Part shown: positions 1 through 12,100 of the stretch, one piece after another | Numbering within the stretch: the stretch's first letter is position 1 | Layout of the letters: every line of letters begins with the position of its first letter | Assembly (NCBI GenBank): GCA_964035795.1 | Contig: CAXIVU010000102.1 | Coordinates: forward strand, 43,034 to 107,033 | DNA: 64,000 nucleotides | Direction: 5' to 3' | DNA from: Pterobdella sp. o SKG-2022 | Lineage: Eukaryota; Annelida; Clitellata; Hirudinida; Piscicolidae | The notes under the pieces: generated by a model | The model's input: only the letters and a program-made list of their open reading frames with translations | Told to the model about the DNA's origin: nothing | The model's database searches: none | Made by a program: the position numbers and the translations under genes

Positions 1-185
1 AAGTTGTTGTTACAGTTATTGTAGTTGGCGTTGTTGTTGTAGATTTTTTTTGTTGTCATAATAACAGTTGTTGTTTGCCGTTGATGTTGCAATCGTTGTC
101 GAAACTGTTGTAGCTGTAGCCAATGAAGTTGTTGTTACAGTTATTGTAGTTGGCGTTGTTGTTTGTTGTTACAGTTATTGTAGTT
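1..185. repeat. Damaged edge units (34-bp loss and 34-bp gain)
   Basis: Compared with the unit, codons 13-19 are missing after position 38. GTA-GA at 39-43 is then followed by eight T (44-51), where the bases that normally separate the TTTA from GTTGTC are lost. One extra C lies at 77/78 in TTTGCCGTT. After 163, a 34-bp stretch (164-197) repeats the T-plus-codons 2-12 segment. The GGC markers lie at 27, 152 and 186: spacings 125 and 34, which sum to exactly 159. Register outside the damage is therefore kept, while both open frames are broken inside it. The T8 run and single-base errors look like a low-quality consensus at a contig or read end. Confidence 0.85.
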
Positions 186-3100
186 GGCGTTGTTGTTTCT
201 ACAGTAGTAACTGTTGGCGTAGATTTAGACAACATTTCTGTCGTTGTTGTCATAATAACAGTTGTTGTTTGCGTTGATGTTGCAATCGTTGTCGAAACTG
301 TTGTAGCTGTAGCCAATGAAGTTGTTGTTACAGTTATTGTAGTTGGCGTTGTTGTTTCTACAGTAGTAACTGTTGGCGTAGATTTAGACAACATTTCTGT
401 CGTTGTTGTCATAATAACAGTTGTTGTTTGCGTTGATGTTGCAATCGTTGTCGAAACTGTTGTAGCTGTAGCCAATGAAGTTGTTGTTACAGTTATTGTA
501 GTTGGCGTTGTTGTTTCTACAGTAGTAACTGTTGGCGTAGATTTAGACAACATTTCTGTCGTTGTTGTCATAATAACAGTTGTTGTTTGCGTTGATGTTG
601 CAATCGTTGTCGAAACTGTTGTAGCTGTAGCCAATGAAGTTGTTGTTACAGTTATTGTAGTTGGCGTTGTTGTTTCTACAGTAGTAACTGTTGGCGTAGA
701 TTTAGACAACATTTCTGTCGTTGTTGTCATAATAACAGTTGTTGTTTGCGTTGATGTTGCAATCGTTGTCGAAACTGTTGTAGCTGTAGCCAATGAAGTT
801 GTTGTTACAGTTATTGTAGTTGGCGTTGTTGTTTCTACAGTAGTAACTGTTGGCGTAGATTTAGACAACATTTCTGTCGTTGTTGTCATAATAACAGTTG
901 TTGTTTGCGTTGATGTTGCAATCGTTGTCGAAACTGTTGTAGCTGTAGCCAATGAAGTTGTTGTTACAGTTATTGTAGTTGGCGTTGTTGTTTCTACAGT
1001 AGTAACTGTTGGCGTAGATTTAGACAACATTTCTGTCGTTGTTGTCATAATAACAGTTGTTGTTTGCGTTGATGTTGCAATCGTTGTCGAAACTGTTGTA
1101 GCTGTAGCCAATGAAGTTGTTGTTACAGTTATTGTAGTTGGCGTTGTTGTTTCTACAGTAGTAACTGTTGGCGTAGATTTAGACAACATTTCTGTCGTTG
1201 TTGTCATAATAACAGTTGTTGTTTGCGTTGATGTTGCAATCGTTGTCGAAACTGTTGTAGCTGTAGCCAATGAAGTTGTTGTTACAGTTATTGTAGTTGG
1301 CGTTGTTGTTTCTACAGTAGTAACTGTTGGCGTAGATTTAGACAACATTTCTGTCGTTGTTGTCATAATAACAGTTGTTGTTTGCGTTGATGTTGCAATC
1401 GTTGTCGAAACTGTTGTAGCTGTAGCCAATGAAGTTGTTGTTACAGTTATTGTAGTTGGCGTTGTTGTTTCTACAGTAGTAACTGTTGGCGTAGATTTAG
1501 ACAACATTTCTGTCGTTGTTGTCATAATAACAGTTGTTGTTTGCGTTGATGTTGCAATCGTTGTCGAAACTGTTGTAGCTGTAGCCAATGAAGTTGTTGT
1601 TACAGTTATTGTAGTTGGCGTTGTTGTTTCTACAGTAGTAACTGTTGGCGTAGATTTAGACAACATTTCTGTCGTTGTTGTCATAATAACAGTTGTTGTT
1701 TGCGTTGATGTTGCAATCGTTGTCGAAACTGTTGTAGCTGTAGCCAATGAAGTTGTTGTTACAGTTATTGTAGTTGGCGTTGTTGTTTCTACAGTAGTAA
1801 CTGTTGGCGTAGATTTAGACAACATTTCTGTCGTTGTTGTCATAATAACAGTTGTTGTTTGCGTTGATGTTGCAATCGTTGTCGAAACTGTTGTAGCTGT
1901 AGCCAATGAAGTTGTTGTTACAGTTATTGTAGTTGGCGTTGTTGTTTCTACAGTAGTAACTGTTGGCGTAGATTTAGACAACATTTCTGTCGTTGTTGTC
2001 ATAATAACAGTTGTTGTTTGCGTTGATGTTGCAATCGTTGTCGAAACTGTTGTAGCTGTAGCCAATGAAGTTGTTGTTACAGTTATTGTAGTTGGCGTTG
2101 TTGTTTCTACAGTAGTAACTGTTGGCGTAGATTTAGACAACATTTCTGTCGTTGTTGTCATAATAACAGTTGTTGTTTGCGTTGATGTTGCAATCGTTGT
2201 CGAAACTGTTGTAGCTGTAGCCAATGAAGTTGTTGTTACAGTTATTGTAGTTGGCGTTGTTGTTTCTACAGTAGTAACTGTTGGCGTAGATTTAGACAAC
2301 ATTTCTGTCGTTGTTGTCATAATAACAGTTGTTGTTTGCGTTGATGTTGCAATCGTTGTCGAAACTGTTGTAGCTGTAGCCAATGAAGTTGTTGTTACAG
2401 TTATTGTAGTTGGCGTTGTTGTTTCTACAGTAGTAACTGTTGGCGTAGATTTAGACAACATTTCTGTCGTTGTTGTCATAATAACAGTTGTTGTTTGCGT
2501 TGATGTTGCAATCGTTGTCGAAACTGTTGTAGCTGTAGCCAATGAAGTTGTTGTTACAGTTATTGTAGTTGGCGTTGTTGTTTCTACAGTAGTAACTGTT
2601 GGCGTAGATTTAGACAACATTTCTGTCGTTGTTGTCATAATAACAGTTGTTGTTTGCGTTGATGTTGCAATCGTTGTCGAAACTGTTGTAGCTGTAGCCA
2701 ATGAAGTTGTTGTTACAGTTATTGTAGTTGGCGTTGTTGTTTCTACAGTAGTAACTGTTGGCGTAGATTTAGACAACATTTCTGTCGTTGTTGTCATAAT
2801 AACAGTTGTTGTTTGCGTTGATGTTGCAATCGTTGTCGAAACTGTTGTAGCTGTAGCCAATGAAGTTGTTGTTACAGTTATTGTAGTTGGCGTTGTTGTT
2901 TCTACAGTAGTAACTGTTGGCGTAGATTTAGACAACATTTCTGTCGTTGTTGTCATAATAACAGTTGTTGTTTGCGTTGATGTTGCAATCGTTGTCGAAA
3001 CTGTTGTAGCTGTAGCCAATGAAGTTGTTGTTACAGTTATTGTAGTTGGCGTTGTTGTTTCTACAGTAGTAACTGTTGGCGTAGATTTAGACAACATTTC

Positions 3101-6100
3101 TGTCGTTGTTGTCATAATAACAGTTGTTGTTTGCGTTGATGTTGCAATCGTTGTCGAAACTGTTGTAGCTGTAGCCAATGAAGTTGTTGTTACAGTTATT
3201 GTAGTTGGCGTTGTTGTTTCTACAGTAGTAACTGTTGGCGTAGATTTAGACAACATTTCTGTCGTTGTTGTCATAATAACAGTTGTTGTTTGCGTTGATG
3301 TTGCAATCGTTGTCGAAACTGTTGTAGCTGTAGCCAATGAAGTTGTTGTTACAGTTATTGTAGTTGGCGTTGTTGTTTCTACAGTAGTAACTGTTGGCGT
3401 AGATTTAGACAACATTTCTGTCGTTGTTGTCATAATAACAGTTGTTGTTTGCGTTGATGTTGCAATCGTTGTCGAAACTGTTGTAGCTGTAGCCAATGAA
3501 GTTGTTGTTACAGTTATTGTAGTTGGCGTTGTTGTTTCTACAGTAGTAACTGTTGGCGTAGATTTAGACAACATTTCTGTCGTTGTTGTCATAATAACAG
3601 TTGTTGTTTGCGTTGATGTTGCAATCGTTGTCGAAACTGTTGTAGCTGTAGCCAATGAAGTTGTTGTTACAGTTATTGTAGTTGGCGTTGTTGTTTCTAC
3701 AGTAGTAACTGTTGGCGTAGATTTAGACAACATTTCTGTCGTTGTTGTCATAATAACAGTTGTTGTTTGCGTTGATGTTGCAATCGTTGTCGAAACTGTT
3801 GTAGCTGTAGCCAATGAAGTTGTTGTTACAGTTATTGTAGTTGGCGTTGTTGTTTCTACAGTAGTAACTGTTGGCGTAGATTTAGACAACATTTCTGTCG
3901 TTGTTGTCATAATAACAGTTGTTGTTTGCGTTGATGTTGCAATCGTTGTCGAAACTGTTGTAGCTGTAGCCAATGAAGTTGTTGTTACAGTTATTGTAGT
4001 TGGCGTTGTTGTTTCTACAGTAGTAACTGTTGGCGTAGATTTAGACAACATTTCTGTCGTTGTTGTCATAATAACAGTTGTTGTTTGCGTTGATGTTGCA
4101 ATCGTTGTCGAAACTGTTGTAGCTGTAGCCAATGAAGTTGTTGTTACAGTTATTGTAGTTGGCGTTGTTGTTTCTACAGTAGTAACTGTTGGCGTAGATT
4201 TAGACAACATTTCTGTCGTTGTTGTCATAATAACAGTTGTTGTTTGCGTTGATGTTGCAATCGTTGTCGAAACTGTTGTAGCTGTAGCCAATGAAGTTGT
4301 TGTTACAGTTATTGTAGTTGGCGTTGTTGTTTCTACAGTAGTAACTGTTGGCGTAGATTTAGACAACATTTCTGTCGTTGTTGTCATAATAACAGTTGTT
4401 GTTTGCGTTGATGTTGCAATCGTTGTCGAAACTGTTGTAGCTGTAGCCAATGAAGTTGTTGTTACAGTTATTGTAGTTGGCGTTGTTGTTTCTACAGTAG
4501 TAACTGTTGGCGTAGATTTAGACAACATTTCTGTCGTTGTTGTCATAATAACAGTTGTTGTTTGCGTTGATGTTGCAATCGTTGTCGAAACTGTTGTAGC
4601 TGTAGCCAATGAAGTTGTTGTTACAGTTATTGTAGTTGGCGTTGTTGTTTCTACAGTAGTAACTGTTGGCGTAGATTTAGACAACATTTCTGTCGTTGTT
4701 GTCATAATAACAGTTGTTGTTTGCGTTGATGTTGCAATCGTTGTCGAAACTGTTGTAGCTGTAGCCAATGAAGTTGTTGTTACAGTTATTGTAGTTGGCG
4801 TTGTTGTTTCTACAGTAGTAACTGTTGGCGTAGATTTAGACAACATTTCTGTCGTTGTTGTCATAATAACAGTTGTTGTTTGCGTTGATGTTGCAATCGT
4901 TGTCGAAACTGTTGTAGCTGTAGCCAATGAAGTTGTTGTTACAGTTATTGTAGTTGGCGTTGTTGTTTCTACAGTAGTAACTGTTGGCGTAGATTTAGAC
5001 AACATTTCTGTCGTTGTTGTCATAATAACAGTTGTTGTTTGCGTTGATGTTGCAATCGTTGTCGAAACTGTTGTAGCTGTAGCCAATGAAGTTGTTGTTA
5101 CAGTTATTGTAGTTGGCGTTGTTGTTTCTACAGTAGTAACTGTTGGCGTAGATTTAGACAACATTTCTGTCGTTGTTGTCATAATAACAGTTGTTGTTTG
5201 CGTTGATGTTGCAATCGTTGTCGAAACTGTTGTAGCTGTAGCCAATGAAGTTGTTGTTACAGTTATTGTAGTTGGCGTTGTTGTTTCTACAGTAGTAACT
5301 GTTGGCGTAGATTTAGACAACATTTCTGTCGTTGTTGTCATAATAACAGTTGTTGTTTGCGTTGATGTTGCAATCGTTGTCGAAACTGTTGTAGCTGTAG
5401 CCAATGAAGTTGTTGTTACAGTTATTGTAGTTGGCGTTGTTGTTTCTACAGTAGTAACTGTTGGCGTAGATTTAGACAACATTTCTGTCGTTGTTGTCAT
5501 AATAACAGTTGTTGTTTGCGTTGATGTTGCAATCGTTGTCGAAACTGTTGTAGCTGTAGCCAATGAAGTTGTTGTTACAGTTATTGTAGTTGGCGTTGTT
5601 GTTTCTACAGTAGTAACTGTTGGCGTAGATTTAGACAACATTTCTGTCGTTGTTGTCATAATAACAGTTGTTGTTTGCGTTGATGTTGCAATCGTTGTCG
5701 AAACTGTTGTAGCTGTAGCCAATGAAGTTGTTGTTACAGTTATTGTAGTTGGCGTTGTTGTTTCTACAGTAGTAACTGTTGGCGTAGATTTAGACAACAT
5801 TTCTGTCGTTGTTGTCATAATAACAGTTGTTGTTTGCGTTGATGTTGCAATCGTTGTCGAAACTGTTGTAGCTGTAGCCAATGAAGTTGTTGTTACAGTT
5901 ATTGTAGTTGGCGTTGTTGTTTCTACAGTAGTAACTGTTGGCGTAGATTTAGACAACATTTCTGTCGTTGTTGTCATAATAACAGTTGTTGTTTGCGTTG
6001 ATGTTGCAATCGTTGTCGAAACTGTTGTAGCTGTAGCCAATGAAGTTGTTGTTACAGTTATTGTAGTTGGCGTTGTTGTTTCTACAGTAGTAACTGTTGG

Positions 6101-9100
6101 CGTAGATTTAGACAACATTTCTGTCGTTGTTGTCATAATAACAGTTGTTGTTTGCGTTGATGTTGCAATCGTTGTCGAAACTGTTGTAGCTGTAGCCAAT
6201 GAAGTTGTTGTTACAGTTATTGTAGTTGGCGTTGTTGTTTCTACAGTAGTAACTGTTGGCGTAGATTTAGACAACATTTCTGTCGTTGTTGTCATAATAA
6301 CAGTTGTTGTTTGCGTTGATGTTGCAATCGTTGTCGAAACTGTTGTAGCTGTAGCCAATGAAGTTGTTGTTACAGTTATTGTAGTTGGCGTTGTTGTTTC
6401 TACAGTAGTAACTGTTGGCGTAGATTTAGACAACATTTCTGTCGTTGTTGTCATAATAACAGTTGTTGTTTGCGTTGATGTTGCAATCGTTGTCGAAACT
6501 GTTGTAGCTGTAGCCAATGAAGTTGTTGTTACAGTTATTGTAGTTGGCGTTGTTGTTTCTACAGTAGTAACTGTTGGCGTAGATTTAGACAACATTTCTG
6601 TCGTTGTTGTCATAATAACAGTTGTTGTTTGCGTTGATGTTGCAATCGTTGTCGAAACTGTTGTAGCTGTAGCCAATGAAGTTGTTGTTACAGTTATTGT
6701 AGTTGGCGTTGTTGTTTCTACAGTAGTAACTGTTGGCGTAGATTTAGACAACATTTCTGTCGTTGTTGTCATAATAACAGTTGTTGTTTGCGTTGATGTT
6801 GCAATCGTTGTCGAAACTGTTGTAGCTGTAGCCAATGAAGTTGTTGTTACAGTTATTGTAGTTGGCGTTGTTGTTTCTACAGTAGTAACTGTTGGCGTAG
6901 ATTTAGACAACATTTCTGTCGTTGTTGTCATAATAACAGTTGTTGTTTGCGTTGATGTTGCAATCGTTGTCGAAACTGTTGTAGCTGTAGCCAATGAAGT
7001 TGTTGTTACAGTTATTGTAGTTGGCGTTGTTGTTTCTACAGTAGTAACTGTTGGCGTAGATTTAGACAACATTTCTGTCGTTGTTGTCATAATAACAGTT
7101 GTTGTTTGCGTTGATGTTGCAATCGTTGTCGAAACTGTTGTAGCTGTAGCCAATGAAGTTGTTGTTACAGTTATTGTAGTTGGCGTTGTTGTTTCTACAG
7201 TAGTAACTGTTGGCGTAGATTTAGACAACATTTCTGTCGTTGTTGTCATAATAACAGTTGTTGTTTGCGTTGATGTTGCAATCGTTGTCGAAACTGTTGT
7301 AGCTGTAGCCAATGAAGTTGTTGTTACAGTTATTGTAGTTGGCGTTGTTGTTTCTACAGTAGTAACTGTTGGCGTAGATTTAGACAACATTTCTGTCGTT
7401 GTTGTCATAATAACAGTTGTTGTTTGCGTTGATGTTGCAATCGTTGTCGAAACTGTTGTAGCTGTAGCCAATGAAGTTGTTGTTACAGTTATTGTAGTTG
7501 GCGTTGTTGTTTCTACAGTAGTAACTGTTGGCGTAGATTTAGACAACATTTCTGTCGTTGTTGTCATAATAACAGTTGTTGTTTGCGTTGATGTTGCAAT
7601 CGTTGTCGAAACTGTTGTAGCTGTAGCCAATGAAGTTGTTGTTACAGTTATTGTAGTTGGCGTTGTTGTTTCTACAGTAGTAACTGTTGGCGTAGATTTA
7701 GACAACATTTCTGTCGTTGTTGTCATAATAACAGTTGTTGTTTGCGTTGATGTTGCAATCGTTGTCGAAACTGTTGTAGCTGTAGCCAATGAAGTTGTTG
7801 TTACAGTTATTGTAGTTGGCGTTGTTGTTTCTACAGTAGTAACTGTTGGCGTAGATTTAGACAACATTTCTGTCGTTGTTGTCATAATAACAGTTGTTGT
7901 TTGCGTTGATGTTGCAATCGTTGTCGAAACTGTTGTAGCTGTAGCCAATGAAGTTGTTGTTACAGTTATTGTAGTTGGCGTTGTTGTTTCTACAGTAGTA
8001 ACTGTTGGCGTAGATTTAGACAACATTTCTGTCGTTGTTGTCATAATAACAGTTGTTGTTTGCGTTGATGTTGCAATCGTTGTCGAAACTGTTGTAGCTG
8101 TAGCCAATGAAGTTGTTGTTACAGTTATTGTAGTTGGCGTTGTTGTTTCTACAGTAGTAACTGTTGGCGTAGATTTAGACAACATTTCTGTCGTTGTTGT
8201 CATAATAACAGTTGTTGTTTGCGTTGATGTTGCAATCGTTGTCGAAACTGTTGTAGCTGTAGCCAATGAAGTTGTTGTTACAGTTATTGTAGTTGGCGTT
8301 GTTGTTTCTACAGTAGTAACTGTTGGCGTAGATTTAGACAACATTTCTGTCGTTGTTGTCATAATAACAGTTGTTGTTTGCGTTGATGTTGCAATCGTTG
8401 TCGAAACTGTTGTAGCTGTAGCCAATGAAGTTGTTGTTACAGTTATTGTAGTTGGCGTTGTTGTTTCTACAGTAGTAACTGTTGGCGTAGATTTAGACAA
8501 CATTTCTGTCGTTGTTGTCATAATAACAGTTGTTGTTTGCGTTGATGTTGCAATCGTTGTCGAAACTGTTGTAGCTGTAGCCAATGAAGTTGTTGTTACA
8601 GTTATTGTAGTTGGCGTTGTTGTTTCTACAGTAGTAACTGTTGGCGTAGATTTAGACAACATTTCTGTCGTTGTTGTCATAATAACAGTTGTTGTTTGCG
8701 TTGATGTTGCAATCGTTGTCGAAACTGTTGTAGCTGTAGCCAATGAAGTTGTTGTTACAGTTATTGTAGTTGGCGTTGTTGTTTCTACAGTAGTAACTGT
8801 TGGCGTAGATTTAGACAACATTTCTGTCGTTGTTGTCATAATAACAGTTGTTGTTTGCGTTGATGTTGCAATCGTTGTCGAAACTGTTGTAGCTGTAGCC
8901 AATGAAGTTGTTGTTACAGTTATTGTAGTTGGCGTTGTTGTTTCTACAGTAGTAACTGTTGGCGTAGATTTAGACAACATTTCTGTCGTTGTTGTCATAA
9001 TAACAGTTGTTGTTTGCGTTGATGTTGCAATCGTTGTCGAAACTGTTGTAGCTGTAGCCAATGAAGTTGTTGTTACAGTTATTGTAGTTGGCGTTGTTGT

Positions 9101-12100
9101 TTCTACAGTAGTAACTGTTGGCGTAGATTTAGACAACATTTCTGTCGTTGTTGTCATAATAACAGTTGTTGTTTGCGTTGATGTTGCAATCGTTGTCGAA
9201 ACTGTTGTAGCTGTAGCCAATGAAGTTGTTGTTACAGTTATTGTAGTTGGCGTTGTTGTTTCTACAGTAGTAACTGTTGGCGTAGATTTAGACAACATTT
9301 CTGTCGTTGTTGTCATAATAACAGTTGTTGTTTGCGTTGATGTTGCAATCGTTGTCGAAACTGTTGTAGCTGTAGCCAATGAAGTTGTTGTTACAGTTAT
9401 TGTAGTTGGCGTTGTTGTTTCTACAGTAGTAACTGTTGGCGTAGATTTAGACAACATTTCTGTCGTTGTTGTCATAATAACAGTTGTTGTTTGCGTTGAT
9501 GTTGCAATCGTTGTCGAAACTGTTGTAGCTGTAGCCAATGAAGTTGTTGTTACAGTTATTGTAGTTGGCGTTGTTGTTTCTACAGTAGTAACTGTTGGCG
9601 TAGATTTAGACAACATTTCTGTCGTTGTTGTCATAATAACAGTTGTTGTTTGCGTTGATGTTGCAATCGTTGTCGAAACTGTTGTAGCTGTAGCCAATGA
9701 AGTTGTTGTTACAGTTATTGTAGTTGGCGTTGTTGTTTCTACAGTAGTAACTGTTGGCGTAGATTTAGACAACATTTCTGTCGTTGTTGTCATAATAACA
9801 GTTGTTGTTTGCGTTGATGTTGCAATCGTTGTCGAAACTGTTGTAGCTGTAGCCAATGAAGTTGTTGTTACAGTTATTGTAGTTGGCGTTGTTGTTTCTA
9901 CAGTAGTAACTGTTGGCGTAGATTTAGACAACATTTCTGTCGTTGTTGTCATAATAACAGTTGTTGTTTGCGTTGATGTTGCAATCGTTGTCGAAACTGT
10001 TGTAGCTGTAGCCAATGAAGTTGTTGTTACAGTTATTGTAGTTGGCGTTGTTGTTTCTACAGTAGTAACTGTTGGCGTAGATTTAGACAACATTTCTGTC
10101 GTTGTTGTCATAATAACAGTTGTTGTTTGCGTTGATGTTGCAATCGTTGTCGAAACTGTTGTAGCTGTAGCCAATGAAGTTGTTGTTACAGTTATTGTAG
10201 TTGGCGTTGTTGTTTCTACAGTAGTAACTGTTGGCGTAGATTTAGACAACATTTCTGTCGTTGTTGTCATAATAACAGTTGTTGTTTGCGTTGATGTTGC
10301 AATCGTTGTCGAAACTGTTGTAGCTGTAGCCAATGAAGTTGTTGTTACAGTTATTGTAGTTGGCGTTGTTGTTTCTACAGTAGTAACTGTTGGCGTAGAT
10401 TTAGACAACATTTCTGTCGTTGTTGTCATAATAACAGTTGTTGTTTGCGTTGATGTTGCAATCGTTGTCGAAACTGTTGTAGCTGTAGCCAATGAAGTTG
10501 TTGTTACAGTTATTGTAGTTGGCGTTGTTGTTTCTACAGTAGTAACTGTTGGCGTAGATTTAGACAACATTTCTGTCGTTGTTGTCATAATAACAGTTGT
10601 TGTTTGCGTTGATGTTGCAATCGTTGTCGAAACTGTTGTAGCTGTAGCCAATGAAGTTGTTGTTACAGTTATTGTAGTTGGCGTTGTTGTTTCTACAGTA
10701 GTAACTGTTGGCGTAGATTTAGACAACATTTCTGTCGTTGTTGTCATAATAACAGTTGTTGTTTGCGTTGATGTTGCAATCGTTGTCGAAACTGTTGTAG
10801 CTGTAGCCAATGAAGTTGTTGTTACAGTTATTGTAGTTGGCGTTGTTGTTTCTACAGTAGTAACTGTTGGCGTAGATTTAGACAACATTTCTGTCGTTGT
10901 TGTCATAATAACAGTTGTTGTTTGCGTTGATGTTGCAATCGTTGTCGAAACTGTTGTAGCTGTAGCCAATGAAGTTGTTGTTACAGTTATTGTAGTTGGC
11001 GTTGTTGTTTCTACAGTAGTAACTGTTGGCGTAGATTTAGACAACATTTCTGTCGTTGTTGTCATAATAACAGTTGTTGTTTGCGTTGATGTTGCAATCG
11101 TTGTCGAAACTGTTGTAGCTGTAGCCAATGAAGTTGTTGTTACAGTTATTGTAGTTGGCGTTGTTGTTTCTACAGTAGTAACTGTTGGCGTAGATTTAGA
11201 CAACATTTCTGTCGTTGTTGTCATAATAACAGTTGTTGTTTGCGTTGATGTTGCAATCGTTGTCGAAACTGTTGTAGCTGTAGCCAATGAAGTTGTTGTT
11301 ACAGTTATTGTAGTTGGCGTTGTTGTTTCTACAGTAGTAACTGTTGGCGTAGATTTAGACAACATTTCTGTCGTTGTTGTCATAATAACAGTTGTTGTTT
11401 GCGTTGATGTTGCAATCGTTGTCGAAACTGTTGTAGCTGTAGCCAATGAAGTTGTTGTTACAGTTATTGTAGTTGGCGTTGTTGTTTCTACAGTAGTAAC
11501 TGTTGGCGTAGATTTAGACAACATTTCTGTCGTTGTTGTCATAATAACAGTTGTTGTTTGCGTTGATGTTGCAATCGTTGTCGAAACTGTTGTAGCTGTA
11601 GCCAATGAAGTTGTTGTTACAGTTATTGTAGTTGGCGTTGTTGTTTCTACAGTAGTAACTGTTGGCGTAGATTTAGACAACATTTCTGTCGTTGTTGTCA
11701 TAATAACAGTTGTTGTTTGCGTTGATGTTGCAATCGTTGTCGAAACTGTTGTAGCTGTAGCCAATGAAGTTGTTGTTACAGTTATTGTAGTTGGCGTTGT
11801 TGTTTCTACAGTAGTAACTGTTGGCGTAGATTTAGACAACATTTCTGTCGTTGTTGTCATAATAACAGTTGTTGTTTGCGTTGATGTTGCAATCGTTGTC
11901 GAAACTGTTGTAGCTGTAGCCAATGAAGTTGTTGTTACAGTTATTGTAGTTGGCGTTGTTGTTTCTACAGTAGTAACTGTTGGCGTAGATTTAGACAACA
12001 TTTCTGTCGTTGTTGTCATAATAACAGTTGTTGTTTGCGTTGATGTTGCAATCGTTGTCGAAACTGTTGTAGCTGTAGCCAATGAAGTTGTTGTTACAGT

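Noticed and set aside
44..51. T8 run as a transcription terminator
   Set aside because: No GC-rich stem precedes it, and it lies in the damaged edge where homopolymer error is likely.
68..277. Small plus-strand open frame at the left edge
   Set aside because: A product of the damaged edge units; its first part is the Val-rich shadow and its end is off-frame Cys-rich sequence.
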